From: Euborellia annulipes
Taxonomy: Eukaryota > Arthropoda > Insecta > Dermaptera > Anisolabididae
Assembly: GCA_023213315.1 (NCBI GenBank)
Contig: JAKCPI010002713.1
Location: 62,001-126,000 of the forward strand
Direction of reading: 5' to 3'
Length of the DNA stretch: 64,000 bases
Shown here: piece by piece, positions 63,573-64,000 of the stretch
How the letters are laid out: the number at the start of each line of letters is the position of its first letter
Numbering within the stretch: the stretch's first letter is position 1
Translations under genes and position numbers: made by a program
The notes under the pieces: generated by a model
Seen by the model: the letters and a program-made list of their open reading frames with translations, nothing else
Told to the model about the DNA's origin: nothing
Databases searched by the model: none

Positions 63573-63859
63573 AAATTTCAATTGATTGGTCAGCCACTTC
63601 TTGAAGAAGAATTAAAGAGAATAAAAAAAGACGTCCTTCTCCTATCAAGTCACATAAGAGAATGATTTATTTAATTAATTAATAGGCTAATTAAATATTT
63701 TCAGAAAATTATCCATTTAGCCAAAATTAAAAATAAATATTAAATTTCACAATTATTATTTTTATATCAAAATTAAATTCTTTTTTTTTTAATTATTCAA
63801 TTAATAAAACATTTAATAAAAGTTATATCTACAATAAATATACCGTATAGCTTATAGAT

Positions 63860-63893
63860 CTTGAAGAAGAGTGGGACATAAGTCAGAAACGTC
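63860..63893 (+). ncRNA. Hammerhead-like motif, worn
   Basis: TTGAAGA and GAAACGTC are 17 nt apart, with GAC/GTC able to pair in the spacer. The first core base differs from CTGAAGA. Confidence 0.3.
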
Positions 63894-64000
63894 ATCTAAA
63901 AATTTAAATATATATATATTTTTTTTAATTACATTTCCCGTAACACATCAACTCTGAATCTATTTTACGAATTTTTATAGATTTTTTTTTTTTAATGTTT

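Larger units (their letters stand above)
62806..63795. repeat. Approx. 1-kb palindrome with two insertions in one arm
   Basis: Left arm 62806-63116 and right arm 63127-63795 are inverted around a loop near 63117-63126. Examples are AAGGAGAAGGACGTC / GACGTCCTTCTCC, GAAGTGGCTGACCAATCAAT / ATTGATTGGTCAGCCACTTC and CTATTTCTATCAA / TTTGATAGAAATAG. The right arm is longer because it holds a Tc1-like MITE (63181-63406) and a tiny SINE (63513-63572). No ORF. Confidence 0.85.

Overview
The window looks like AT-rich, gene-poor intergenic or intronic DNA from a metazoan, most likely an arthropod. The organism is inferred only from transposon content and base composition. Two stretches read clearly as long coding sequence: an intact non-LTR retrotransposon with two ORFs (49036-55001, minus strand) and a 5'-truncated reverse-transcriptase fragment of another LINE (40701-41727, plus strand). 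A frameshifted Ty3/Gypsy-type gag piece lies at 58693-59300. No host protein-coding gene is certain. Two weak host-exon candidates are described: a 51-nt microexon at 13832-13882 and a 126-bp segment at 26480-26606.

Layout. 1-9 kb holds a SINE-like retroposon, short inverted-repeat elements (called P below), a tRNA-Gly-like sequence, a tRNA-derived SINE split by a MITE, and a LINE 3' end with 35-bp tandem repeats. 10-21 kb holds nested insertions (at 11-12 kb an A-family element contains a hAT-like element, which contains a foldback, which contains another hAT MITE), a 135-bp inverted repeat enclosing the candidate microexon, and A-family copies with terminal hairpins. 21-32 kb has Tc1-like and other TIR elements, a ~720-bp near-perfect palindrome, a 144-bp satellite array and another long palindrome. 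32-48 kb has more SINE, hAT, P and A copies plus the LINE fragment. 48.7-56.1 kb is a degenerate tandem repeat into which the intact LINE inserted with a 14-bp target duplication. 56-64 kb has a hAT MITE, an LTR-like insertion carrying gag, further A and SINE copies, and a 1-kb palindrome whose right arm received two later insertions.

Several boundaries are unusually secure because the window supplies target-site duplications, nested insertions, and in one case the empty and filled versions of the same site. The most interesting item is the A family: about 660 bp, a hairpin at each end, no simple terminal inverted repeats, T-run flanks, and a core that recurs at about a dozen places. Also notable are seven copies of a CTGA(A/T)GA...GAAACGT motif resembling the catalytic core of hammerhead ribozymes known from Penelope-like elements.

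All family letters (A, D, E, H, P) are local labels used only here. No database comparison was possible.
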